Assembly: GCA_900544535.1 (NCBI GenBank) | Contig: UQVH01000008.1 | Span: 51,274-115,273, forward strand | Direction of reading: 5' to 3' | Length of the DNA stretch: 64,000 nt | DNA from: an uncultured Bacteroidales bacterium | Lineage (GTDB): Bacteria > Bacteroidota > Bacteroidia > Bacteroidales > Muribaculaceae | In this document: positions 18,352 to 26,429 of the stretch, one piece after another | How positions within the stretch are numbered: position 1 is the first letter of the stretch | Layout: each line of letters starts with the position of its first letter | Position numbers and translations under genes: made by a program | Notes under the pieces: generated by a model | Database searches by the model: none | What the model saw: only the letters and a program-made list of their open reading frames with translations | Told to the model about the DNA's origin: nothing

Positions 18352-18407
18352 CCTCGGACAGACTGGCTGCGATCTGTCAACATAATGCCGGTCCGTCCGA
18401 GGTTTTT
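18352..18407 (+). terminator. Possible terminator after the CASDH-like gene
   Basis: CCTCGGAC (18352-18359) can pair with GTCCGAGG (18395-18402) over a 35-nt loop, followed by TTTTTA. The long loop makes it a weaker case. Confidence 0.45.
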
Positions 18408-18425
18408 ATTTCACCTTAAATTACC

Positions 18426-20876
18426 ATGCTGAAACAGATTCTGACCCTCGGTGCGCTCTCCGCCATACCATTCCTCACAATCTCAGCTGCCACGGACCAC
18501 AGATTGGGTCCGGACACACTGCTGCTGACCTCCGATCCGACCGCAACATCATCGCCATACACCTTCAACGATCCCGCAAAAGCATTCGAGGCCATCAACA
18601 AGAGCGGTATCACAAACATTGCGCTACTGGTCGAACCGGGCGTCTACTGGCTCGACGATCCGGATGATCCTGCCGTCCGACGCAATCCACAAGATTCAGG
18701 AGCAATCCCCTATGCGGTCGAGGTGAACTGCGACACACTGTCGGTGATCGGACTTTCCGACAGTCCGGAGGAGATTGTCTTCGCCGTCAACCGCGGTCAG
18801 ACGCAGGGTGCGCTCGGCAACTTTACGATGTTCCGCTTCAAGGGCCGGAGCCTCAGGACTGAAAATATCACTTTCGGCAACTACTGCAACGTCGATCTCG
18901 TCTACCCGCGCGATCCGAAACTGAACCGCACAAAACGCCGCGAGGCCATCGTACAGGCCCAGTTGGGAATCTGCGAGAACACTGACCGCCTTTTCGTACG
19001 CAACTGCCGTTTCATAAGCCGTCTGAATCTCTGCCCCTTTGTCGGAGCAAGGCGTTCACTCTACAAAGACTGCTATTTCGAGTGCACAGACGACGCTCTG
19101 AGCGGTTCAGCCGTCTATCTCGACTGCCATTTCACATTTTTCAGCGGCAAGCCTTTCTACTCGACGGCCTCCACAGGCGCTGTATTTCTCAACTGCGACA
19201 TCCACACCAAAGTCAACGGCACCCAGTATCTCACCAAAGTGCCGGGAATGGTGACCATGATCGACACCCGCTGGACAGCAGAAAATCCCGTGACCCTCCG
19301 GTGGACCCGCGACGCATCTTCGCAGCGATGTTACCAGAGCAATGTCACTCTTAACGGCTCACCGGTGACCATCGACTCCGACCGCCCCGCTTTGAGCACT
19401 GATATCAGCAATTCACCCCTTCTGCGGGCCTACAAACTCACAACCGCAAACCGAACTCTTTACAATACGCCCAACCTGCTTGGTGGCACAGACGGTTGGG
19501 ATCCGCTCGGAGTTTTACCTGAGCTGAAAGAACTTGAATCCGAACTGACGGCACAGCTGACAGGCCTCCCCGTAGTATTGAAGCTAAACACTTCGGCTAA
19601 AAATCTATCGGCACAGAATGACAGTCTGCACCTCAACCCCACCCTCCGTCTGTGGGGCGACTATCCCGCCGATGCAGAGGCAAGTACCCTGAGATGGAAC
19701 GCACCGACAACCCTCCGCCTTGTCAAATCCAACGGCCGGACTCTTGCCGTCAGCGCCAACAGTTTTCCACGTGAAATGGACTGCGAAATCTCGGCAGTCT
19801 CACCTGACGGACTGACCGGAGCCGTCACCGTGACCGTCGCTCCTTACCTTCTCCCGGCCCCGCAGTTTACATCCACTCCTGTCATATCAGCCGACAAAAA
19901 CTCACTCCGGCTCGACTACAAACTCTCGGCTGACGGACAGGACGACAGTTACATCGTCTGGTACCGCTCGACACGCCCTGACCGGTCCGACAGCATCGCC
20001 GTGCGTCACGGTCGCGGACGGAGCGCACAGATCTACCCGTTGAGCGCCGCCGACAGAAACTATCACATCTCGGCAACTGTATGCCCGAAAAATACCGACA
20101 CCTTTCAGGGCTCACCGATGCAGGCGGCAGTTTCAGACAACGTCATTGCCCGGATGCACCGCACGGCACCTAAAAAAGAAAAAGCCCTCATGACGTCATT
20201 TGCCGAAATCCCGATCCGCAAAGGCACTCCCGGTCTCAAAGGATTCTGGCATTTCGACACCTTCAAACCAGCCGACACATCAGCTCACGACTGGACTCCG
20301 GATGAAAACCTCAGCTGGTATTACGGGAACGGCGCCGATGCCGCCACGGGTATAGGACTCGTCCAGGCAACCAAAGGCGCCCGATTCTTCTACACTCCGG
20401 ACCGCGACGGCTGCCGCAACATGCGCGTGAGCCTCATAGCCGAACCCTGCAAAGGTCCGGGCCAAGGCTTCGGAAGCGCCACCGGGCAGTATATGGATAT
20501 CTGTATAAAATTCGATCCCGTCACGCTCAGCGGCTATGCGCTCCGCATCGAACGCACCCCTGACCACGACAAAGCTGTGACTTTTACACTCGTGAAATAT
20601 GAAAACGGGCACGTCAGTCCGGTCAGCGAAAGTGTCGCGTCAAACTGCTACCGTAATCCTTGCACGATCATAGTCGAAATGCGCGGTGACAAACTCACAG
20701 CCCTTGCCCGCACAGAAGCGGCAACGGTTCCGACAAGCGATCCGGCCATAAAGCCCTATGTCACACTGTCGGCCGATGTCAGCCCGGTCGCAGGGACCTC
20801 CGTAGCCGTGCAGCACACAGGATCGGTCGGAGCCTCCGCCACACTTCTGCGAGATCTTGAAGTCAATTGGGAATAA
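18426..20876 (+). CDS. Secreted right-handed beta-helix (pectin-lyase-fold) protein
   Basis: The 816-residue protein has a signal peptide (MLKQILTLGALSAIPFL, cleaved near SAA) and a pectin-lyase-like region (about 45-320) with repeated rungs such as FVRNCRFISR, YKDCYFECTDDALSG and VFLNCDIHTKV. This resembles pectinesterase and polysaccharide-lyase helices. A middle region of beta-sandwich or Ig-like segments follows (about 370-560), then a C-terminal jelly-roll/LamG-like domain (about 610-816, with GYALRIERTPDH). It may bind or cleave a plant or host polysaccharide, but a catalytic set was not identified and no SusC/SusD pair is near. It lies 109 bp after the CASDH-like gene. Confidence 0.7.
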   Translation: MLKQILTLGALSAIPFLTISAATDHRLGPDTLLLTSDPTATSSPYTFNDPAKAFEAINKSGITNIALLVEPGVYWLDDPDDPAVRRNPQDSGAIPYAVEVNCDTLSVIGLSDSPEEIVFAVNRGQTQGALGNFTMFRFKGRSLRTENITFGNYCNVDLVYPRDPKLNRTKRREAIVQAQLGICENTDRLFVRNCRFISRLNLCPFVGARRSLYKDCYFECTDDALSGSAVYLDCHFTFFSGKPFYSTASTGAVFLNCDIHTKVNGTQYLTKVPGMVTMIDTRWTAENPVTLRWTRDASSQRCYQSNVTLNGSPVTIDSDRPALSTDISNSPLLRAYKLTTANRTLYNTPNLLGGTDGWDPLGVLPELKELESELTAQLTGLPVVLKLNTSAKNLSAQNDSLHLNPTLRLWGDYPADAEASTLRWNAPTTLRLVKSNGRTLAVSANSFPREMDCEISAVSPDGLTGAVTVTVAPYLLPAPQFTSTPVISADKNSLRLDYKLSADGQDDSYIVWYRSTRPDRSDSIAVRHGRGRSAQIYPLSAADRNYHISATVCPKNTDTFQGSPMQAAVSDNVIARMHRTAPKKEKALMTSFAEIPIRKGTPGLKGFWHFDTFKPADTSAHDWTPDENLSWYYGNGADAATGIGLVQATKGARFFYTPDRDGCRNMRVSLIAEPCKGPGQGFGSATGQYMDICIKFDPVTLSGYALRIERTPDHDKAVTFTLVKYENGHVSPVSESVASNCYRNPCTIIVEMRGDKLTALARTEAATVPTSDPAIKPYVTLSADVSPVAGTSVAVQHTGSVGASATLLRDLEVNWE

Positions 20877-20898
20877 CCTCTTATTTTATTTTACAATC

Positions 20899-21045
20899 AT
20901 GATTAACTTACGATCACTCGCCATTCTGATTTCCGCAACCATCCTGCTGATTTTTCCCGTTTATACCGGCGCGGAAACCATCGACAGACGGCAAATACTG
21001 AAACAATGCTCAGAGACCCTCGATCCGGTGATTTCCGAGGAATAA
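20899..21045 (+). pseudogene. Short signal-peptide ORF, possible remnant of a secreted protein
   Basis: From the ATG at 20899 there are 48 codons: a good signal peptide (INLRSLAILISATILLIFPV, then YTGAE) and only about 21 residues of mature protein (TIDRRQILKQCSETLDPVIS) before TAA. Just after the stop, a second frame stays open for some 25 codons up to a TAA at 21118-21120. That would fit a frameshifted or truncated gene, but this could equally be a real small secreted peptide. The family cannot be recognised from so little. It starts 22 bp after the beta-helix gene. Confidence 0.35.
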
Positions 21046-21136
21046 TCAGGTCTTCTGTCCACTACTTGACCGAGGGCCGGGAAATGGTCCGTGAAGGGTG
21101 TCTGCGTAATGATCTATAATTTTTTTGCCAAACTGT

Positions 21137-21166
21137 TTTTGATTTAAAAAAAAGTTACTACTTTCG
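21137..21166 (+). promoter_or_regulatory. Probable promoter of the TnpR-like gene
   Basis: TTTTG at 21137-21141 and TACTTTCG at 21159-21166 (17-bp spacer, TTCG instead of TTTG) lie 77 bp before the ATG at 21244. Confidence 0.45.
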
Positions 21167-21182
21167 CAGCATAGAAGCTTAG

Positions 21183-21205
21183 AAGCCTGTTCAGGCTTGA
21201 TTTTT
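21183..21205 (+). promoter_or_regulatory. Terminator-like hairpin in the leader of the TnpR-like gene
   Basis: AAGCCTG (21183-21189) and CAGGCTT (21192-21198) form a short stem followed by GATTTTTT, about 40 nt before the start codon and downstream of the probable promoter. It could attenuate transcription. Confidence 0.35.
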
Positions 21206-21243
21206 TAATTGAAAAACTGAAATCCAAAAACATCATCCGCTAT

Positions 21244-21798
21244 ATGATATTCAATTTCCGCATAGTATCAGATGAAGTTGACAACTTCAAACGCGAAATT
21301 CAAATCGACGCCGACGCTACTTTTCTTGATCTCCGCAATGCCATCTGCGACTCTGTCGGCTATGACAAAGGCCAGTTCAGCTCGTTTTTCCTCTGTGATG
21401 ACGGATGGGAACGCAATCAGGAAATAAGCCTTGAAGACATGGGTTCGGACTCATCGGAAGATGTCTACCTAATGGAAGACACTCCTCTGAGCGACTTTAT
21501 CGAAGATGACGGCCAGCGGATGGTATGGGTGTTCGACTATATGACCGACCGCTCTTTCTTCATTGAAATGAAAAAGTCTATCCCCGGCAAGAGCCTCAAA
21601 GATCCATTGTGCACCATCTCTATGGGCGAGGCACCCTCACAATTCGTGGATCTCGACGATTTCGATGCCAAGATTGATGCAAAAGCAGCTCAGGCAGCCG
21701 CAACAACCGATCTTGACGATGATTTTTACGGTACTACCGAGTTCAACGAAGATGAATTCGACGCCGCAGGTTTCGACGAAATGACATTCGACGAATAA
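21244..21798 (+). CDS. pRiA4b ORF-3/IS1096 TnpR-like family protein
   Basis: The 184-residue protein matches the PF07929-type domain over about residues 1-130: FRIVSDEVDNFKREIQID, then TFLDLRNAICDSVGYDKGQF, then SFFLCDDGW. The C-terminal 50 residues are acidic and Asp/Phe/Glu-rich (DLDDDFYG, FNEDEFDAAGFDE), so the tail is probably disordered. The family takes its name from a passenger gene of IS1096, but in Bacteroidetes it is found as an isolated chromosomal gene, and nothing here marks a mobile element: no transposase and no terminal inverted repeats. The function is unknown. It has its own probable promoter and terminator. Confidence 0.8.
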   Translation: MIFNFRIVSDEVDNFKREIQIDADATFLDLRNAICDSVGYDKGQFSSFFLCDDGWERNQEISLEDMGSDSSEDVYLMEDTPLSDFIEDDGQRMVWVFDYMTDRSFFIEMKKSIPGKSLKDPLCTISMGEAPSQFVDLDDFDAKIDAKAAQAAATTDLDDDFYGTTEFNEDEFDAAGFDEMTFDE

Positions 21799-21859
21799 GC
21801 CGCCTCACAGTGTCAACAAAATTCTCTCTGACATTCTGAAATAAAGAAATTCATATTCA

Positions 21860-21911
21860 CAAAAACGTCCGGAAGTTCATCACGTTGAACCGCCGGACGT
21901 TTTTTCTTTTT
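21860..21911 (+). terminator. Terminator between converging genes
   Basis: AACGTCCGG (21864-21872) pairs with CCGGACGTT (21893-21901), followed by TTTTTCTTTTTT. The preceding A-run makes it likely to work for the leftward gene as well. Confidence 0.8.
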
Positions 21912-21943
21912 TGGGATTGCCGGAATGGTACGGCAACTGTTTT

Positions 21944-22894
21944 CTAAAAAGCCACCGTCACTTTCTGAGTCAGACGGCAACCGATACTCTCCTTGAAATC
22001 ACACAGCCCGACAGCCGGAATACCGTCAGATGAAGCGGGGCCAAGATCAAAATACCGCACTCCGCTTTCGCCGCTATTTTCAGCATAGTGGCGGACGATG
22101 TTGTATGACAGGAAATTCATTGGCCGCAGTTCCCTGCCCTCAGCCAGATCCCCCCAATAGATAAGTTGGACAACCTCTTTGGAAGTACGATAGATGATGG
22201 CGGATGCTACACCACGGCCCTCCTTGCGCACTATAAAGAAGTCCATATCTATCACTTTTGATGTTGCCATAATGTCGTCGAGGCTCATATGGACGGGATA
22301 GCCGTGGCTTTCGTGATTGATGCGGACTATCTCATAAATCTCCGCTATCAGCTCAGGCGTCGGGTCGGCACAATACTCGAATTCAAGTCCGCAGCGCTGA
22401 GATGTCGAGAGATTTCGCCGTGCGTTAGGCCAAAGGCGCTCGCTGAAAGAATCGAAATCAGCAAGACAATAGTGATAATTGAAATCAGTATACAACTGAC
22501 GTCCCCCGGCAGCAAGCGAGCAGAGAATCTGGCGGGTAAACATCGAACTGTTATCATCGTAACATGCAGGTGGGAAGGTGATCACGACCTCGCACCCGCA
22601 GTCATCTCCATACTTCTTCAACTCGGAGAGACATTCGAGATAATAAGACAGGCGTTGTACACCCCGCTCTTCAAATCCTCCGAAAGGCGCTGAGAACGGT
22701 GAGCGGAGCCGACCTCCGCGCTCGCCTAAAATGATGCCAAGTCGCGCTTTATTCTTCCCGTCGCAGAAAGCGAGAAAATGCAGATCATCACATTTGCCAC
22801 GGTTGAGCAGATTGAATGCGACCGAACCGAACACATGGGCGGCCGGTCCGAACAGTCGGGAATATTCGTCGGATGTAATTCGTTTCAACGGCAT
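21944..22894 (-). CDS. FemAB/GNAT-like acyltransferase
   Basis: The 316-residue protein has the look of a FemAB-like double-GNAT fold. An N-terminal half carries FLAFCDGKNKARLGIILG and SPFSAPFGGFE, and a C-terminal half carries WPNARRNLSTSQRCGLEFEY, then FFIVRKEGRGVASAIIYRTS and YFDLGPASSDG. FemAB-type enzymes move amino acids from charged tRNA to peptidoglycan precursors, and similar proteins acylate envelope glycans. The substrate is unknown here. It is the last gene of a leftward group after the PAP2 and threonylcarbamoyl-AMP synthase genes (61-bp gap). The assignment to the superfamily is fair, while a specific function is not supported. Confidence 0.6.
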   Translation of the reverse strand: MPLKRITSDEYSRLFGPAAHVFGSVAFNLLNRGKCDDLHFLAFCDGKNKARLGIILGERGGRLRSPFSAPFGGFEERGVQRLSYYLECLSELKKYGDDCGCEVVITFPPACYDDNSSMFTRQILCSLAAGGRQLYTDFNYHYCLADFDSFSERLWPNARRNLSTSQRCGLEFEYCADPTPELIAEIYEIVRINHESHGYPVHMSLDDIMATSKVIDMDFFIVRKEGRGVASAIIYRTSKEVVQLIYWGDLAEGRELRPMNFLSYNIVRHYAENSGESGVRYFDLGPASSDGIPAVGLCDFKESIGCRLTQKVTVAF

Positions 22895-22955
22895 GGCGGA
22901 TTGAAAAATATCGGGATTAATTCATATGTGCAGTGAAACGGCCTGAGCCGTATCT

Positions 22956-23582
22956 TCACTTCAATTCTCCTTTCCCTTCACGGATTATCTCAGGCGAACG
23001 GCTGTCCGTGAGGTCTACGACAGTCGAAGGTCCCGGCACCCAGCCGAGATCACCGTTTCCGCTCTCGCTGTCATCGACAAGCAGTTCGGCCTGACTGTCA
23101 AAAGCCATGGCAAGTTCCTGCGCGTCAAACTCCGGCACCTCGTCATCGACTTTCAGCGAAGACGAGAGGATCGGATGGCCGAGGCGGGAAGCGATGGCCG
23201 TAGCGATAGGATTGTCAGGCACACGGATACCCACCTCCTTGCGGCCCTTGAAAACTTTAGGCAACGATGTGGCCGCGGGAAGTATAAAAGTGAACGGCCC
23301 CGGCAGATTGCGGCGCAGAATCCTGAAAGCCTCGTTGTCGATACGGGCATATTCACTGGCCATTGAAATGCCGTCGCAGACAACAGAAAGAGTCTGCTTC
23401 TGCGGATTGACACCCTTGATCCGGCAAAGGCGCTCGATCGCACCATTATTCAGTGCGTCACAGCCCATGGCATAGAGCGTGTCCGTAGGATAGATTATGA
23501 TCCTTCCTGAACGCAGACATGCGGCCACTTCGTCGAGATAGCGGTCGTTGATGCTGCTGGGATACATCCGCAAAGTTTTCAT
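22956..23582 (-). CDS. tsaC: L-threonylcarbamoyladenylate synthase (Sua5/YciO/YrdC family)
   Basis: The 208-residue protein is the YrdC domain: GRIIIYPTDTLYAMGCDA (about 26-43), the Lys-containing RIKGVNPQKQ, LPGPFTFILPA, and VGIRVPDNPIA. The enzyme makes threonylcarbamoyl-AMP from threonine, bicarbonate and ATP for the t6A37 modification of ANN-decoding tRNAs. It lacks the C-terminal Sua5 domain and so is the short TsaC/YciO type. The paralogue YciO is hard to separate by eye, so the symbol is tentative. It sits between the PAP2 gene (41-bp gap) and the FemAB-like gene on the same strand. Confidence 0.85.
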   Translation of the reverse strand: MKTLRMYPSSINDRYLDEVAACLRSGRIIIYPTDTLYAMGCDALNNGAIERLCRIKGVNPQKQTLSVVCDGISMASEYARIDNEAFRILRRNLPGPFTFILPAATSLPKVFKGRKEVGIRVPDNPIATAIASRLGHPILSSSLKVDDEVPEFDAQELAMAFDSQAELLVDDSESGNGDLGWVPGPSTVVDLTDSRSPEIIREGKGELK

Positions 23583-23623
23583 CCGGAAGCAGGATTAGAG
23601 GGTGTTCAAATATTCTTAACTGA

Positions 23624-24247
23624 TCAGACACCTGAGGCTTTGAGGCTCACACGTTCGGGCTGCAGATGCAGACGACGGGAAACAGCTTTGTAGGCATAGT
23701 AGACCACGACCGAGTAAAAAGATCCGACGGTGGCTCCGACAAGAATGTCGGTCGGATAATGCACACCGAGATACATGCGCGAATAGCAGACGGCCACCAT
23801 CCAGGTGATCATCACCGCTCCGAGCCATCTGAGCCTCGTCACCAGAATGATGAACACTGTAAGTGCGGCTGTATTGGCAGCGTGGCATGAAGGGAAGCCG
23901 TAAGAACCGCCGCGATAACCGTTGACAAGATGGATGAACACACTGTCGGGATTGTCGGGGTGCGACGGGCGCAGGCGCTCGAAGAACGGACGGATAAACG
24001 TCGCGCAGGTCTGGTCGGCAAGAGTAATGATAAGGGCTATGCTCAGCAGGATCAGGATGGTCCGGCGCACACCGAAGCGGTAGCCGAGAAATCCGGCCAG
24101 CATGACGTAAAACGGAATCCAAAATGTCTTGGAGCTTATAAGCCACATAACTTTATCCAATATGAAAAAATGCAGTCCGTTGATCGCGAAGAGAACAGAC
24201 TGGTCAAATTGTCTCAAAAAATCGAGACCAAATAAGGATTGTTCCAT
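23624..24247 (-). CDS. PAP2-family membrane phosphatase
   Basis: The 207-residue protein has about five membrane helices and the PAP2 motifs ERLRPSHP (C1-like), FPSCHAANT (C2, with Cys in the usual Gly place of PSGH) and SRMYLGVHYPTDILVG (C3, nucleophile His and Asp). It would hydrolyse a lipid phosphate such as undecaprenyl pyrophosphate or phosphatidylglycerophosphate at the membrane surface. The ATG at 24247 (MEQSLFGLDF) is chosen. An upstream in-frame start at 24268 would add seven residues. A -7 match lies 88 bp upstream on this strand, in an AT-rich divergent region. Confidence 0.85.
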   Translation of the reverse strand: MEQSLFGLDFLRQFDQSVLFAINGLHFFILDKVMWLISSKTFWIPFYVMLAGFLGYRFGVRRTILILLSIALIITLADQTCATFIRPFFERLRPSHPDNPDSVFIHLVNGYRGGSYGFPSCHAANTAALTVFIILVTRLRWLGAVMITWMVAVCYSRMYLGVHYPTDILVGATVGSFYSVVVYYAYKAVSRRLHLQPERVSLKASGV

Positions 24248-24334
24248 AACGACTCTATTTCCAAACAAAAAATGTCTGTTATTTAAGGTAAACTTCTATT
24301 TTCGGTATTGATTATATATGTACTATCTATTCGA

Positions 24335-24342
24335 CAAAATTA
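24335..24342 (-). promoter_or_regulatory. Possible -7 element for the leftward PAP2 gene
   Basis: Read on the minus strand this is TAATTTTG. The -33 region is poor (CAAC). It lies in a 239-bp AT-rich intergenic stretch (24248-24486) with no convincing gene. Confidence 0.4.
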
Positions 24343-24423
24343 CTACAAAAACCGAAATATCAACCTATTTTTTCTCAACAAAACGATCGTCCCACCACTC
24401 GATTTAAATATTATTAAACATTA

Positions 24424-24455
24424 TTTGCCCGTATTGGAAAAAATGGATAACTTTG
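24424..24455 (+). promoter_or_regulatory. Promoter of the acyltransferase/Stealth/GT92 group
   Basis: TTTG at 24424-24427, a 20-bp spacer and TAACTTTG at 24448-24455 match the consensus exactly, 32 bp before the ATG. Confidence 0.8.
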
Positions 24456-24486
24456 TTCTTAATTATAGAATATCACCCGGAAGAAA

Positions 24487-25380
24487 ATGACATATCACCT
24501 GCTTCGGTTTTTCTTCAAACTGATGTCGCGCCTGCCGTTCAGCGTACTCTACGTCATGTCCGGCGGGATATATGTGCTTCTATACCATGTGGCCCGCTAC
24601 CGCCGGAAGATAGTGCGCAAAAATCTGACTGAATGCTTCCCTGAAAAAGATCTGAAGGAAATCCGTGACATAGAGAAGAAATCATACCGCTTTTTCTCCG
24701 ACAACATCGTCGAGAGTTTCAAAATGTCGGCCATGACGCCGGAAGAAATGGGACGCCGGATGCGTTTCACCAATGTGGAGGAGGTCAACTCCGTGCTCCG
24801 GAGCGGACGGTCGGTGGCCCTCTACCTCGGCCATTACGGCAACTGGGAATGGATTTCCTCTATGCCTCTCCATCTTGAAAAAAGCGCCGTCGCCGCACAG
24901 ATCTACCACAAACTGCGCAACAAGGCGATGGACAAGATCATGCTTGAACACCGCGGTGCCCACGGTGCCGTCAACGTCGACATGTACCGTACGGCGCGCT
25001 ACATCACAGAACTCTCCGCCGACAAGCGCACGAGCATTATCGGCTTCATTGCCGACCAGTCACCCAAAAAGCGCGAGGTCCGCCACTTCCTACAATTTCT
25101 CCATCACAGGACACCCGTCCTCACCGGCACAGAAAAGATCACAAAACATTACGGATTTGATCCTTGGTTCGTCAGGATCAGAAAAGTCAGAAGAGGATAT
25201 TACGAAGCGGAGTTCGTCCACATGCACGATGATCCGAAATCTGTTCCCGATTTTGAACTGACACGAATTTATTACGAAATGCTTGAGCAGGCCATACGGG
25301 AAAAGCCCGAACTGTATCTGTGGACCCACAATCGCTTCAAACATGCAGAGTTGTCCGAACCTAACAAAAATGCCCTCTAA
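24487..25380 (+). CDS. Lipid A biosynthesis-type acyltransferase (LpxL/HtrB-like)
   Basis: The 297-residue protein has an N-terminal membrane helix (about 5-40) and the LpxL-family lysophospholipid acyltransferase core: the catalytic HX4E box as LGHYGNWEW (about 112-120), a second block at GFIADQSPKKREV, and a later block at FHILEP-like EKPELYLWTHNRFK. Members transfer secondary acyl chains to lipid A precursors at the inner membrane, and in Bacteroidetes some instead make ornithine or other lipids. It leads a group with a Stealth protein (10-bp gap) and a GT92 protein, which suggests a role in lipopolysaccharide or surface-glycan assembly. Confidence 0.85.
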   Translation: MTYHLLRFFFKLMSRLPFSVLYVMSGGIYVLLYHVARYRRKIVRKNLTECFPEKDLKEIRDIEKKSYRFFSDNIVESFKMSAMTPEEMGRRMRFTNVEEVNSVLRSGRSVALYLGHYGNWEWISSMPLHLEKSAVAAQIYHKLRNKAMDKIMLEHRGAHGAVNVDMYRTARYITELSADKRTSIIGFIADQSPKKREVRHFLQFLHHRTPVLTGTEKITKHYGFDPWFVRIRKVRRGYYEAEFVHMHDDPKSVPDFELTRIYYEMLEQAIREKPELYLWTHNRFKHAELSEPNKNAL

Positions 25381-25390
25381 CACCAATCAC

Positions 25391-26383
25391 ATGGAAATAG
25401 ACTTTGTAGTAACCTGGGTCAACATGGACGACCCCGAATGGAGAGCGGAGTTTGCGAAATACTCCAACAAGACAGTCACTGAAAAAAACAGTGTCACGGA
25501 TGCCCGTTTCCGCGACTACGGTTTCCTGAGATATTGGTTCAGAGGCATCGAGAAATTTGCTCCCTGGGTGCGCAAGATCCACTTCATCACAAGCGGACAG
25601 AAACCAGAATGGCTCGACGAGAATAATCCGAAGATCAATCTTGTCAGTCACAAGGATTATATACCTCATGAATTTCTGCCGACCTACAACTCCGTGGTGA
25701 TCGAGCGCTACATCCACAGGATTCCGGGACTTGCGGAACACTTTGTCTATTTCAACGACGACTTCTATATCATCAACCACATAAGCCCCGAACGCTTTTT
25801 CCGCAACGGTCTGCCGTGTGACATCGCCGCGTTCCAATACAATCCTTCCTGGTCGCAGTGGTACCGGCGTATAAAAAACAATATACGTCTGATCAACAAG
25901 CACTTCGACAAGCCGGAGGTGATGACTAAATTTCATGACAAATGGTTTGACAAAAGCTACGGCTCACGCGCCAGGTGGAACTATCTGCTGAAATATTACG
26001 ACAAATTCATCACACTGCGCACCCCACACAATGCCCAGCCTTACCTGAAAAGCACATTCGAAGAAGTCTGGGAAGCCGAGGGAAAAGAACTGACCGCCAC
26101 ATCGGCCAACCGATTCCGCGATTCAAGCGACTACACCCCCGAACTCTTCCGCACATGGCAGATATGCAAAGGAGATTTCCAGCCGTACAACACATACAGT
26201 GACACCAAGATGTTTCCGCTGATGCTCAAATCCCGGCAGGCAATAAAAGCCATCTACAATCAGTCATACTCGCTTATCTGTCTCAACGACAACATCCACA
26301 TACGCGACTACGACAGAGTCATGCAGGATGTCAGAGACGCTTTTGAAAGCATTCTGCCTGAAAAATCGAGCTTCGAACTCTGA
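25391..26383 (+). CDS. Stealth family sugar-phosphate transferase
   Basis: The 330-residue protein shows the Stealth conserved regions: CR1 as IDFVVTWVNMDDPEW (about 3-17), CR2 from FRDYGFLRYWFRGIEKFAPW through IERYIHRIPGLAEHFVYFND, and then CR3/CR4-like segments with FMKWFDKSY-type and HAQPYLKS-type histidine blocks. Stealth enzymes transfer hexose-1-phosphate (or N-acetylhexosamine-1-phosphate) to build phosphodiester-linked capsule or surface polymers. The start at 25391 (MEIDFV) fits the other two Stealth proteins here. An ATG at 25370 would add seven residues and overlap the previous gene. It is second in its group, with a 46-bp gap to GT92. It is more divergent than the two tandem paralogues at 33-35 kb. 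Confidence 0.88.
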   Translation: MEIDFVVTWVNMDDPEWRAEFAKYSNKTVTEKNSVTDARFRDYGFLRYWFRGIEKFAPWVRKIHFITSGQKPEWLDENNPKINLVSHKDYIPHEFLPTYNSVVIERYIHRIPGLAEHFVYFNDDFYIINHISPERFFRNGLPCDIAAFQYNPSWSQWYRRIKNNIRLINKHFDKPEVMTKFHDKWFDKSYGSRARWNYLLKYYDKFITLRTPHNAQPYLKSTFEEVWEAEGKELTATSANRFRDSSDYTPELFRTWQICKGDFQPYNTYSDTKMFPLMLKSRQAIKAIYNQSYSLICLNDNIHIRDYDRVMQDVRDAFESILPEKSSFEL

Positions 26384-26429
26384 AACCAGACAAATACACT
26401 TTTCTCTCACCCTCTGAATCCACTCCACC

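Noticed and set aside
21244..21798. A mobile element suggested by the similarity to an IS1096 passenger protein.
   Set aside because: No transposase, target-site duplication or terminal inverted repeats were found around the gene.
24308..24490. A 60-codon open frame in the AT-rich divergent intergenic stretch.
   Set aside because: Composition is that of random AT-rich DNA, and it spans the promoter of the following gene.
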